Virus record (IMG/VR): IMGVR_UViG_3300033571_012128
Coordinates: 1-23,016 of that record
Strand: one strand, 5' to 3'
From: a virus
Length of the DNA stretch: 23,016 nucleotides
Below, piece after piece: positions 5,401 to 11,800 of the stretch. Below the pieces are notes generated by a model, which saw only the letters and a list, made by a program, of their open reading frames with translations, had not been told where the DNA came from and ran no database searches. Each line of letters opens with the position of its first letter. Positions within the stretch are counted from its first letter, which is position 1. The position numbers and the translations under genes were made by a program.

Positions 5401-5577
5401 ATGTTTGATAGTAGAATCGCTTCTGAAGAAGTCAAGAATCAAAGATTGGCAATTTGCCAAAAATGCGAACACAATAAAATCGGTGTTTGCTCTAAATGCG
5501 GATGCATTCTCAAATTAAAAACTCAATGGAAAACGACAATGTGCCCCGTCGGTAAGTGGGGACCATCGCCTTCGTAG
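5401..5577 (+). CDS. Small zinc-ribbon phage protein
   Basis: 58 residues, ATG at 5401 with AGGA eight bases upstream. Cysteines are arranged C-x-x-C (19, 22), C-x-x-C-x-C (30, 33, 35) and C48 in TMCPVGKW, a pattern seen in many small zinc-binding proteins of T4-like phages (RLAICQKCEH then CSKCGC then CPVGKW). Role unknown. Its 3' end overlaps the next tRNA by ten bases and its TAG stop is T8-A9-G10 of that tRNA. Confidence 0.8.
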   Translation: MFDSRIASEEVKNQRLAICQKCEHNKIGVCSKCGCILKLKTQWKTTMCPVGKWGPSPS

Positions 5578-5643
5578 TCTAGTGGATAAGGCATCAGTTT
5601 CCTAAACTGAAAAACACAGGTTCGAATCCTGTCGAGGGCACCA
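5568..5643 (+). tRNA. tRNA-Arg (anticodon CCT), overlapping the upstream gene
   Basis: Acceptor GCCTTCG/CGAGGGC (one T-G pair), anticodon stem TCAGT/ACTGA with loop TTCCTAA (anticodon CCT, codon AGG), T arm ACAGG-TTCGAAT-CCTGT, A and CCA. Its body resembles the tRNA-Arg(TCT) at 2394 (GTCTAGTGGATAAGGCATC in both), suggesting duplication. Confidence 0.94.
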
Positions 5644-5656
5644 TTTAAAACATAAC

Positions 5657-5732
5657 GCGGATGTAACTCAGTGGATAGAGACTCAGGCTTCGAACCTGAT
5701 GGTCGGGAGTTCGAATCTCTCCATCCGCGCCA
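5657..5732 (+). tRNA. tRNA-Arg (anticodon TCG)
   Basis: Perfect acceptor GCGGATG/CATCCGC, anticodon stem TCAGG/CCTGA with loop CTTCGAA (anticodon TCG, codon CGA), T arm GGGAG-TTCGAAT-CTCTC, discriminator G and CCA. Confidence 0.94.
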
Positions 5733-5737
5733 CTTTT

Positions 5738-6061
5738 ATGACAGAAACAAAAAAATTCAAATTCGAAGACTTACAACCTCACATAGACATGCTATGTGAT
5801 GCCTTAGAGAATAGGGGGGCGTCCTCATCTGGAGTCCCCAACGAAAAAGTCTATCCTCAAGCCCGAGCATATAGAAATTTGCTCACACAAATAAGAAAAC
5901 AGCAAATTTCTGGCCGAGATGTTCTATTAATTCTCGGTACTCTAAGGAATGAAACACTAGAACTAACGGGCAACAATCAAAGACATAGAATTGTAAAATT
6001 GCTGGACGCGCTCCAAATATACATGACAAAGGAATATGCTAAATACAACCATATTCAATAG
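5738..6061 (+). CDS. Unknown phage protein, 107 residues
   Basis: Start taken at the ATG at 5738, because the in-frame ATG at 5699 lies inside tRNA-Arg. No obvious Shine-Dalgarno is seen, and the ATG is only six bases after the tRNA CCA, so processing of the tRNA would leave a nearly leaderless message. The protein is soluble and mostly helical (LQPHIDMLCDALENRG, SGRDVLLILGTL). I do not recognise a family. Confidence 0.65.
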   Translation: MTETKKFKFEDLQPHIDMLCDALENRGASSSGVPNEKVYPQARAYRNLLTQIRKQQISGRDVLLILGTLRNETLELTGNNQRHRIVKLLDALQIYMTKEYAKYNHIQ

Positions 6062-6076
6062 TTCTTGGAGTATATT

Positions 6077-6301
6077 ATGGAATATCAGAACGTTTTAGAT
6101 CTAATTGATCAGATCAGCGCAGTCAATCTAAGCGAAGCCTACATTTCGGTGGAATCCGAAAAAGTAGACGATTTGATCAAATTTTTAAAAGAAAACAACG
6201 TCCAAGCGTCACCTACCCAGTGGAATTCTCCAGAAAGTCTCTATATCGGAGAAGGCCAAACTGCGTCCAAACAACTGACCGTTTTGGCCATATCTTTCTG
6301 A
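6077..6301 (+). CDS. Unknown small acidic protein, 74 residues
   Basis: Starts at ATG 6077 with TTGGAG six bases upstream; an in-frame TTG at 6065 is less likely because it overlaps that site. Helix-rich acidic protein (VLDLIDQISAV, KVDDLIKFLKENN). It follows the 107-residue gene by 15 bases, so they are likely one transcript. No family recognised. Confidence 0.65.
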   Translation: MEYQNVLDLIDQISAVNLSEAYISVESEKVDDLIKFLKENNVQASPTQWNSPESLYIGEGQTASKQLTVLAISF

Positions 6302-6315
6302 TAAAACGGGAAAAA

Positions 6316-6323
6316 CATAAATA
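6316..6323 (+). promoter_or_regulatory. T4-type late promoter candidate (CATAAATA)
   Basis: CATAAATA in an A/T-rich tract, 36 bases before the ATG at 6360, whose protein carries a capsid-targeting-like start. Late timing fits a head-packaged protein. Confidence 0.5.
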
Positions 6324-6359
6324 TAAAATACTCATCCCCTTAACTAAAGGTGCCTTCAA

Positions 6360-7490
6360 ATGTTAGGATTTAAGCAATATATTGTCGAAAAAGAACTCAA
6401 AGAATTCTCTTTTGAAATGGATAATTTCATTTCTTTGTTTGAGGGCGTTCTTGATGAGATGAAATTGACCGATATTCCCATAAAGGTTGAAAATCCTAAT
6501 GTTCATGTTGCATCAGAACATCCAACCACCCCATCTAGCGGCATTCCTTCACCGAGTGAAGAGGGCGGGAATCACTGGCATAAAGTTCGTGAGGGGGCGG
6601 AAAAATATTTTAATGCTTCTCCAGAAGAACAGCGAGCAATGAGAACAGAAGCGAAGAGAGTTCTCGGAGAAGGGAATCTTTTGGGGAACGAAGCATCGAA
6701 TCCAAAGTTAGCCAAGTCTGGTGAAAAGATTCCAGAATATACTACTAAGGCTCTGTCACTGGCACCGTCAACCATGTCTGGTATTGATGTGTGCCCAGCA
6801 GCATCAAAAGAATGTAAGGCTGCTTGCTTAGGATCTGCTGCGGGTCGCGGTACAATGTCAAATGTACGTCGCGGACGTATCAACAAAACACTCAAATTCT
6901 TCGATCACCCACATTTGTTTTACGCTAAACTCGACAATGAAATTGAGAATGCAAAGAAAACTGCGACTAGAAAGGGTAAAAAACTTGCAGTTCGTTTAAA
7001 TGTTTTGTCAGATATTCCTCATGAACATCTAGCACCAAAATTATTTGAAAAGCATGGCGACGTTTCATTCTATGATTATACTAAAATTGCTGGTAGAACT
7101 AATCATAAAAGAAAGCCATCAAATTATCATCTTACCCTATCATCAACTGGATTGAATCACGACGAAAGTAATTGGAATCAAGTTCGTAGACATCTAGATA
7201 GAGGTGGTGTTGCGGCGATGGCATTTAACATTCCATCACGCGGTAAAAAATCATCAACTCCACTTCCGACACATGTTCATGATGAAGAAACTGGTAAATC
7301 ATATCCCGTTATTGATGGCGACGAACATGATCACCGTCATTTAGACAAAGCCATCCACGGTATTCCAGAAAATCGGGGTGTTATTGCTGGCCTTAAATTT
7401 AAGGGCGGCGGTCCAAACATTGAAAGAGCGGGTAATTTCGCCGTTGAACACAACAATGGTATTGCAGTAGCCAAAAAGGGTGAAAATTAA
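6360..7490 (+). CDS. 376-residue Cys-motif protein with a T4-type capsid-targeting N-terminus
   Basis: The start MLGFKQYIVE-K has the same M-x-x-F-x-x-Y/F-I-x-E pattern as the protein at 3917 and as T4 internal proteins, followed by a second possible protease site (LFEG). After a Pro/Ser-rich linker (about residues 45-75), the core shows SLAPSTMSGIDVCPAAS, then C-x-x-x-C in KECKAACLGSAAGRG, then NVRRGRINKTLKFF, then conserved-looking VLSDIPHE and a C-terminal part rich in His (HVHDEE, DEHDHRHLD). Three clustered Cys and several His could bind metal. I recognise this as a type present in phages but cannot name a function. Late promoter candidate 36 bases upstream. Confidence 0.7.
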   Translation: MLGFKQYIVEKELKEFSFEMDNFISLFEGVLDEMKLTDIPIKVENPNVHVASEHPTTPSSGIPSPSEEGGNHWHKVREGAEKYFNASPEEQRAMRTEAKRVLGEGNLLGNEASNPKLAKSGEKIPEYTTKALSLAPSTMSGIDVCPAASKECKAACLGSAAGRGTMSNVRRGRINKTLKFFDHPHLFYAKLDNEIENAKKTATRKGKKLAVRLNVLSDIPHEHLAPKLFEKHGDVSFYDYTKIAGRTNHKRKPSNYHLTLSSTGLNHDESNWNQVRRHLDRGGVAAMAFNIPSRGKKSSTPLPTHVHDEETGKSYPVIDGDEHDHRHLDKAIHGIPENRGVIAGLKFKGGGPNIERAGNFAVEHNNGIAVAKKGEN

Positions 7491-7496
7491 TATTGC

Positions 7497-7532
7497 TTGA
7501 TTTTTAATAAATTTAGATTTATAATATAAATA
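7497..7532 (+). promoter_or_regulatory. Overlapping early (sigma70) and late (TATAAATA) promoters
   Basis: TTGATT (7497-7502), 17 bases, TATAAT (7520-7525), and an exact TATAAATA at 7525-7532 overlapping by one base. Both face the HNH gene starting at 7563. Confidence 0.6.
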
Positions 7533-7562
7533 TTGTGATGTTAAATTGAAGGAGATTGTGTC

Positions 7563-8135
7563 GTGTCATTGGTATTGGTTGTAGACAAGGGTGGTGCTCC
7601 AAAAGACTGGTGCGATTTTGAAATCGCTGCTTGCTATTACGCAAAGGAAAAGGTCGTTTGGGAACTCGGCGAAAAATTGAAGACCATGCTGGGTGGATAC
7701 AACCAGTATGGAGAACAATCACGGATTGACATTTCGTCAATCATCGGTGTGAGTGGTCCTATTCTTGGCGACAAGTTTTACAACACACAGACTGTGTTCG
7801 CTGATCGTATGACGCTGTATGCCCGCGATCAGTACATCTGCGCATATTGTGGTGATGAATTCAACACTAGCCAATTGACCATCGATCACGTGCTGCCAAA
7901 GTCACGCGGCGGTAAGAATTACTGGTCAAACTGTGTGACTGCATGCCGTGTGTGCAATCATCGTAAGGGCTGGAAGACACCAGAAGAAGCAAAGATGCAT
8001 CTGCTCTATGTTCCGTATGCACCAACAGTGCATGAAAGAATTCTTTTGAAGAATCGAAAGGTTCTTGCGGACCAAATGGAATTCTTGAAGGCAAGCATTC
8101 CAAAGACCAGTCGAGTCTGGAGGAAAGCGGCGTGA
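7563..8135 (+). CDS. HNH endonuclease
   Basis: 190 residues, GTG start at 7563 with AAGGAGA about eight bases upstream. The C-terminal half is an HNH nuclease of the zinc-stabilised type: C93-x-x-C96 in CAYCG, the catalytic D108-H109 in LTIDHVLPKSRGG, N123 region (WSNCVTACRVC) with C128-x-x-C131, and N132-H133 in CNHRKG. The N-terminal 90 residues are of unknown function and may direct target choice. It may be a homing enzyme or a DNA-processing nuclease. Its TGA overlaps the GTG of the following 38-residue gene. Confidence 0.85.
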   Translation: MSLVLVVDKGGAPKDWCDFEIAACYYAKEKVVWELGEKLKTMLGGYNQYGEQSRIDISSIIGVSGPILGDKFYNTQTVFADRMTLYARDQYICAYCGDEFNTSQLTIDHVLPKSRGGKNYWSNCVTACRVCNHRKGWKTPEEAKMHLLYVPYAPTVHERILLKNRKVLADQMEFLKASIPKTSRVWRKAA

Positions 8136-8248
8136 GCGGAAAGGGTAGTAAGCCTAGACCGCTGAGTGTTCCCAGAAAACAGTTTGATGAGAACTGGGAA
8201 CGCATCTTCGGGAAGAAAAAGCAGCAAAAGAATAAAATTGCGGGGTAG
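8132..8248 (+). CDS. Short conserved phage protein (SGKGSKPRP type), 38 residues
   Basis: GTG start at 8132 overlaps the TGA of the HNH gene (GTGA). The sequence opens MSGKGSKPRPLSV and continues to QFDENWERIFGKKK, a pattern I recognise as a very short basic protein recurring in many phages with no known function. It ends KIAG with TAG at 8246-8248, which is T8-A9-G10 of the next tRNA, so it overlaps that tRNA by ten bases. Confidence 0.75.
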   Translation: MSGKGSKPRPLSVPRKQFDENWERIFGKKKQQKNKIAG

Positions 8249-8313
8249 TTCAGTAGCAGAACATCGGACTCATAATCCGAGGGTCGGTGGTGCAATTCCA
8301 TCCCCCGCTACCA
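8239..8313 (+). tRNA. tRNA-Met (anticodon CAT), initiator-like
   Basis: Acceptor TGCGGGG/CCCCGCT has a T-T mismatch at pair 1:72, the place where bacterial initiator tRNA is unpaired, and the body GCGGGGT...CCCCCGC resembles initiator tRNA. D stem GTTC/GAAC, anticodon stem TCGGA/TCCGA with loop CTCATAA. It lacks the three G-C pairs of the initiator anticodon stem, and the T loop TGCAATT is odd. CCA encoded. Confidence 0.85.
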
Positions 8314-8335
8314 ATTCATATCTTTAGGAGAAATC

Positions 8336-8566
8336 ATGAAAGCAATTGTTTGGTCTAAAGAGTCTTGTCCGTATTGTGTTAAAGCAAAAGTTCTTCTTCG
8401 TAACAAAGGATACGAGATCGAAGAAAGAGTCATCGGGTTCGGGTACACAAAGGATCAACTTCTTGAGTCCGTTCCCCTTGCTCGCACCGTGCCGCAGATT
8501 TTTCTCGACGGTGAATACATCGGCGGACACGATGATCTCGTGAAACACTTTGGAGTGAATCAGTGA
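8336..8566 (+). CDS. Glutaredoxin
   Basis: 76 residues with the glutaredoxin fold signatures: beta-strand AIVWS, active site C11-P-Y-C14, the TVPQIFLDGEYIGG segment holding the cis-Pro glutathione-binding loop, and DDL at the end. Phage glutaredoxins supply electrons to ribonucleotide reductase and reduce protein disulfides using glutathione. Good RBS TAGGAGA. The last codons overlap the GTG of the next gene. No reductase gene is visible here, so its partner lies elsewhere or is the host's. Confidence 0.93.
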   Translation: MKAIVWSKESCPYCVKAKVLLRNKGYEIEERVIGFGYTKDQLLESVPLARTVPQIFLDGEYIGGHDDLVKHFGVNQ

Positions 8567-8775
8567 ACACGATTTTTTACACAGAAGCAGCAGTCTGTAA
8601 AGCATCCAGCGACGGTCAGCACATTGAAGTAGACAGACCTGCTAAAATTTATGAAAGTCCCGACGGCGGCAAGACCGTATACGTTCGCGACTTCGGTGCT
8701 GACCCTTCCACTAGGACGTTCGTCCAAACATCTGTTCAGAAACAGTGGAAAATAACTTATTCAAGCGAAAACTGA
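8563..8775 (+). CDS. Unknown small protein, 70 residues
   Basis: GTG start overlapping the glutaredoxin TGA (GTGA), so translation is probably coupled. Predicted beta-rich (IEVDRPAKIYESPDGGKTVYVRDFG). No family recognised. It ends the operon that begins at the tRNA-Met. Confidence 0.65.
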   Translation: MNTIFYTEAAVCKASSDGQHIEVDRPAKIYESPDGGKTVYVRDFGADPSTRTFVQTSVQKQWKITYSSEN

Positions 8776-8785
8776 ATACAGTCCT

Positions 8786-8808
8786 ATTGGCGGCGTTCTG
8801 CCCCCAAT
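8786..8808 (+). terminator. Hairpin after the glutaredoxin operon
   Basis: ATTGG-C-GGC / GCC-C-CCAAT, eight pairs with one C-C mismatch and loop GTTCT, 11 bases after the stop codon. There is no T run, so it may be an mRNA 3' end stabiliser or factor-dependent end rather than an intrinsic terminator. Confidence 0.4.
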
Positions 8809-8884
8809 CCCCTAACCTTATCCCCACCCCAGATAGATCCGCTGTAAACCGATTGCAGGAGGTTTTACGGCCACACGCAAGTTA

Positions 8885-8937
8885 TTGATTTCATTAGAGT
8901 TTTTACTATTGCGTTTTTCGATCATTTCAAGCATAAT
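8885..8937 (+). promoter_or_regulatory. Repeated promoter module, copy 1
   Basis: Upstream box TTGATTTCATTAGAGTTTTT (8885-8904), -35 TTGCGT (8909-8914), 17-base spacer, -10 CATAAT (8932-8937). First of six copies in 8.9-13.2 kb, all with the box exactly 24 bases before the -35. Confidence 0.8.
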
Positions 8938-8969
8938 TGTTTTATTGGATCAGGAATTAGGAGATTCAC

Positions 8970-9305
8970 ATGAACATCAACAATCTTGAAACTCTCTGGA
9001 ACGGACGGCGCGAAGCGGAGACCAATTCGGTCCAGTTGTACATTCCTTTCATGGGTTCTTGCAACACGCCCGCCCTTGAAAACTATCGTAGGTTCATGAA
9101 CTTGTATTACCGTTTTTATAATAACGGTGACAGGCCGAACGTCATGCGGCTGAATGCCCTTGCCAATAGGGCGGGGATTCAAGACTTTGAGTACCGTCGT
9201 TGGTCACTGGAGCGCGACCTTGAGCGCGTCGGTGATGGGCTGATTGACGCAGCCCTCGCCGAGATCGAGTCGGGTGCCGCACAACAGCAGCGGAATGCGG
9301 CATGA
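8970..9305 (+). CDS. Unknown protein, 111 residues
   Basis: First gene after promoter copy 1, RBS TAGGAGA. Soluble, helical, rich in Asn, Arg and Tyr (ENYRRFMNLYYRFYNNGDRPN), with an Ala/Glu-rich end (DAALAEIESGAAQQQ). Start MNINNLETLW recalls the MxxLxxMW start of the alanine-rich family downstream, but the rest is different. Overlaps the next gene by ATGA. Confidence 0.65.
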   Translation: MNINNLETLWNGRREAETNSVQLYIPFMGSCNTPALENYRRFMNLYYRFYNNGDRPNVMRLNALANRAGIQDFEYRRWSLERDLERVGDGLIDAALAEIESGAAQQQRNAA

Positions 9306-9556
9306 GCCGCGCCAAGATCACCGACGCCAATGGTTTCTCGCCGATGCGAGCGCTCGTAAAAGTCGCAGCCGACCCGCGCATCGATGAGATTGAGGGAGCG
9401 GGCATGGATGACGGTCGCGTGTTCCTACACTTGTGCGATGAGTATTGGTTTGAGGGGTACGACTGCGGCAGCAAGTCGGTGGGAAACGAAAATGACATCC
9501 GCTACGCGATGTCTCTCATTCGACCGCGCCCGAAACGGGCACGTGTAAGTAGTTGA
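9302..9556 (+). CDS. Unknown protein, 84 residues
   Basis: ATGA overlap with the upstream gene. Soluble, mixed charge, aromatic centre (VFLHLCDEYWFEGYDCG) that looks like a compact fold, and a basic C-terminal tail (RPRPKRARVSS). More GC-rich than the genes on either side. No family recognised. Its stop lies just before promoter copy 2. Confidence 0.6.
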   Translation: MSRAKITDANGFSPMRALVKVAADPRIDEIEGAGMDDGRVFLHLCDEYWFEGYDCGSKSVGNENDIRYAMSLIRPRPKRARVSS

Positions 9557-9605
9557 TTTCATTAGAGTTTTTACTATTGCGTTTTTCAATCGTTTCAAGC
9601 ATAAT
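9553..9605 (+). promoter_or_regulatory. Repeated promoter module, copy 2
   Basis: Box 9553-9572 identical to copy 1, TTGCGT 9577-9582, 17 bases, CATAAT 9600-9605. It matches copy 1 closely over the whole module, a sign of recent duplication. Confidence 0.8.
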
Positions 9606-9657
9606 TGTCTTATCGGATGGGGAAATGCTCTCTCTGTAGTAAATGAGGATTTCTAGG

Positions 9658-9873
9658 ATGATTTCTAAAATGAACACTGCTACAAAACAGGTCATCAAGA
9701 TCGGTCGCCAAAGTGCCCACAGCACTTTTGATTTTGTTGAGGTATTTGGTGGCGAACTTGGTATCGACAACAAGGTTCGTGGTGTCGAGAACAAGGATGA
9801 GATGATTGTCAAAATGGCTAATGTTATCATGGAACTGACCACTCGTGGGCAGTTCAATCTTCGTAACTTTTAA
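9658..9873 (+). CDS. Unknown small protein, 71 residues
   Basis: Start chosen at ATG 9658, with TGAGGA about nine bases upstream; an in-frame ATG at 9643 lacks a ribosome binding site and ATG 9670 is also possible. Soluble protein with the stretch STFDFVEVFGGELGIDNKVRG and a helical end (DEMIVKMANVIMELTTRG). No family recognised. Followed after 11 bases by the first alanine-rich gene. Confidence 0.65.
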   Translation: MISKMNTATKQVIKIGRQSAHSTFDFVEVFGGELGIDNKVRGVENKDEMIVKMANVIMELTTRGQFNLRNF

Positions 9874-9884
9874 AGGAGAATTTT

Positions 9885-10193
9885 ATGGGTCTTACTGTAA
9901 ACGAAATGTGGAACCATCTTGCGCAACATCAGCCTATCGCAGACAGGCGAGGCTATGGAGATGCGTGGAAAACAATGTGCAAGGAGCGCACCGTTAAAGC
10001 GGGGAGGGCTGCGGCGGATGCGGCGATGGTTGCAGCGAACGCGGCGTATTCGGCGAAGGCTGGGAAGGTTGCGGCGGAGGCGTCGTGGGCGAATCGGGCG
10101 GCGACTTTTGCGGCGGATGCGACAGTCAAGGCGGCGATGACTGACTACGACGCTCAACGCGCCATCGACGCGATCACAGTGGTAAAGCCATGA
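9885..10193 (+). CDS. Alanine-rich paralogue 1, 102 residues
   Basis: N-terminal module MGLTVNEMWNHLAQHQPIADRRGYGDAWKTMCKERT (residues 1-36; compare MW.RL.QHQ.FAD..GYG.AW..MC.ERT in the sisters), then about 55 residues of Ala-rich helix (AAADAAMVAANAAY), then a short end with DAQRAIDAI. RBS AAAGGAG. First of six relatives in 9.9-13.2 kb; it overlaps the next gene by ATGA. GCG codons dominate, making the gene locally GC-rich. No known family recognised. Confidence 0.8.
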   Translation: MGLTVNEMWNHLAQHQPIADRRGYGDAWKTMCKERTVKAGRAAADAAMVAANAAYSAKAGKVAAEASWANRAATFAADATVKAAMTDYDAQRAIDAITVVKP

Positions 10194-10564
10194 GTAGTCT
10201 TAACGAAATGAAGGCGAATCTGGCTCGTGAGCGTCAGGTTGTGAAGGATATGATCGGTGCCATAAAGGCGACTCGCGAGGCGATTAAGGTGTCGCGACAG
10301 ATGCAGAGTGCTCTCCGCGCCGAGATTCGCCGCGAGACGCGGATAGATCGCATCGTGAAGGAAGATCATCGTGCGGCTGTGAAGGCAGCGCGTGAGGCGA
10401 AGCGTGCTGAAAAAGCGGCTGCGCGTGCTGCCAAGGCAGAAGCCAAGCGCCTTAAGGCTGGATCTCAGCGGATGTTGCGAATCAAGCAGCAGCGACCTAG
10501 CGCATTGAAGATCGCCACCCCAGAAGAAATCAACGAGATGAATGCAAAACTCGGGATTGTCTAA
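10190..10564 (+). CDS. Basic coiled-coil protein, 124 residues
   Basis: Starts by ATGA overlap. The N-terminus MSSLNEMKANLARE echoes the LNEM start of the alanine-rich family. Residues about 10-100 form one long charged helix rich in Lys, Arg, Glu and Ala (REAKRAEKAAARAAKAEAKRL), a likely coiled coil with strong positive charge that could bind nucleic acid. The tail TPEEINEMNAKLGIV is distinct. No family recognised. Confidence 0.7.
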   Translation: MSSLNEMKANLARERQVVKDMIGAIKATREAIKVSRQMQSALRAEIRRETRIDRIVKEDHRAAVKAAREAKRAEKAAARAAKAEAKRLKAGSQRMLRIKQQRPSALKIATPEEINEMNAKLGIV

Positions 10565-10568
10565 GTCA

Positions 10569-10621
10569 TTGATTTCATTAGAGTTTTTCTTGTTGCGTTT
10601 TTAGTAAGAATTAGGCACTAT
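10569..10621 (+). promoter_or_regulatory. Repeated promoter module, copy 3
   Basis: Box 10569-10588 identical to copies 1 and 2, TTGCGT 10593-10598, 17 bases, CACTAT 10616-10621, then TTCTTATAG and a shared leader GTGATTAACAAGGAAC. Confidence 0.78.
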
Positions 10622-10651
10622 ATTCTTATAGTGATTAACAAGGAACTAACA

Positions 10652-10954
10652 ATGACAAACCTTAACGAAATGTGGACTCGTCTCGCGCAGCATCAGTCCT
10701 TTGCCGATGCTGGTGGTTACGGCGATGTTTGGCGCACAATGTGCCAAGAGCGCACACCAGATGTAGCAACAATTGCGGGAGCGACGTTAAAAGCCGCAGC
10801 GTTGGATGCGGCGTGGGCTGGGGCATCAGCGCAGAAGGCTAGGTTGCGCTCGGCTGCGGATGCGGCGATGATGGCGTGGGCTGCGACAACGGGGTCTCTG
10901 GTTGAGTATGCAGAAGACGCGATCTGGTACATCAACAAAGCGGAGAACATCTAA
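10652..10954 (+). CDS. Alanine-rich paralogue 2, 100 residues
   Basis: ATG at 10652 with AAGGAAC upstream. N-terminal module with MTNLNEMWTRLAQHQSFADAGG and YGDVWRTMCQERT, then an Ala-rich helix, ending in YINKAENI. Its TAA overlaps the ATG of paralogue 3 (TAATG). Leads a four-gene run of paralogues transcribed from promoter copy 3. Confidence 0.82.
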   Translation: MTNLNEMWTRLAQHQSFADAGGYGDVWRTMCQERTPDVATIAGATLKAAALDAAWAGASAQKARLRSAADAAMMAWAATTGSLVEYAEDAIWYINKAENI

Positions 10955-11238
10955 TGACTAATCTTGACACAATGTGGATTCGTCTCGCAGAACACCAGCC
11001 GATCGCAGATGAGCGCGGCTATGGAAAGAAATGGAAGCGGATGTGCGAAGAGCGCACACCAAAGGCAGCGGAGGCGGCGGCGAGGGAGGCGAGGGAGGCG
11101 TGGGAGGAGGCGAGGGAGGCGTGGGCGGCGGGTGCGGCGTATGCGGCGAATGCGGCGTGGGCGGCGAGGGCTGCGGCATCGGCGGCGTATTCGGCGGCGG
11201 AAGCGATTTGTTTCATCAACAAAGCGGAGAACATCTAA
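10954..11238 (+). CDS. Alanine-rich paralogue 3, 94 residues
   Basis: N-terminal module MTNLDTMWIRLAEHQPIADE and GYGKKWKRMCEERT, then a strongly periodic Ala/Glu/Arg/Trp helix with two copies of EAREAW separated by seven residues, ending FINKAENI like paralogue 2. The helix is encoded partly by a direct 21-base repeat at 11086-11127. TAATG overlaps join it to both neighbours. In other frames the same DNA reads as Gly- or Arg-rich, which is a by-product of GCG repeats. Confidence 0.82.
   Translation: MTNLDTMWIRLAEHQPIADERGYGKKWKRMCEERTPKAAEAAAREAREAWEEAREAWAAGAAYAANAAWAARAAASAAYSAAEAICFINKAENI
11086..11127 (+). repeat. Direct 21-base tandem repeat inside alanine-rich paralogue 3
   Basis: 11086-11106 and 11107-11127 match at 20 of 21 positions and encode one heptad each (EAREAWE, EAREAWA). 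This shows how the helix grows in heptad steps by slippage or unequal recombination. Confidence 0.8.
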
Positions 11239-11513
11239 TGACTAATCTTGACACAATGTGGGCGGTGCTGGAAGCGCACAAGCCGAAGTCCAAGTACGCT
11301 AAAGCGTGGCGCAAAATGTGCCGAAAGCGAACGGCTGATACTGCGTGGGAGGCATGGCAGGCAGCGGCTGCGGCGGGCGCGTTCGAGGCGTCGGAAGCGG
11401 CGTGGTTTGCGAGGGCTGCGGCAGAAGCGAGGGCTGCGGTGGCGGCTGCTGCGGCGAGGGTTGACCAATATAGCGAACTCGCCATCGACACGATGAGGGA
11501 GATAAAGCCGTGA
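11238..11513 (+). CDS. Alanine-rich paralogue 4, 91 residues
   Basis: N-terminus MTNLDTMWAVLEAHKPKSKY then AKAWRKMCRKRT, a diverged version of the family module lacking the GYG, then an almost pure Ala helix with Trp, Arg and Glu spaced along it (AAAAAGAFEASEAAWFARAAAEARAAV). Ends IDTMREIKP, close to the end of paralogue 1 rather than the INKAENI type. GTGA overlap with paralogue 5. Confidence 0.8.
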   Translation: MTNLDTMWAVLEAHKPKSKYAKAWRKMCRKRTADTAWEAWQAAAAAGAFEASEAAWFARAAAEARAAVAAAAARVDQYSELAIDTMREIKP

Positions 11514-11800
11514 GTGACCTTAAAAAGATGTGGGCGCGTCTTGAGCAGCATCAGTCCTTTGCAGACGAACGCGGCTATGGTGATGCTTGGAAGACCATGT
11601 GCAAGGAGCGCACACCAGAGGCGGCGAAGGCGGCGGCGTATTCGGCGGAGGTTGTGGGGGCGGATGCGGCATGGGCGGAGTGGGCTGCGAGGGTCGTACA
11701 GGTCGTTTCGGCGACGGGGACGGCGACGTCGGCGGCGGAGGTTGCGGAGCAGATGGCAGCGTATGTGATCAACCGCATCAACAAAGCGGAGAGGATCTAA
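11510..11800 (+). CDS. Alanine-rich paralogue 5, 96 residues
   Basis: GTG start overlapping the previous TGA. N-terminal module MSDLKKMWARLEQHQSFADE and RGYGDAWKTMCKERT, the best match to the family consensus, then an Ala/Val/Ser-rich helix and the end INRINKAERI. TAATG overlap joins it to the next, unrelated gene. Confidence 0.82.
   Translation: MSDLKKMWARLEQHQSFADERGYGDAWKTMCKERTPEAAKAAAYSAEVVGADAAWAEWAARVVQVVSATGTATSAAEVAEQMAAYVINRINKAERI

Noticed and set aside
5699-5737. Upstream ATG for the gene at 5738
   Set aside because: It lies inside tRNA-Arg; the downstream ATG is just after the tRNA end.
9919-11768. Arg-rich, Gly-rich and Pro-rich frames across the alanine-rich genes
   Set aside because: They are the other reading frames of GCG repeats; only the Ala frames have ribosome binding sites, overlap starts and the conserved N-terminal module.
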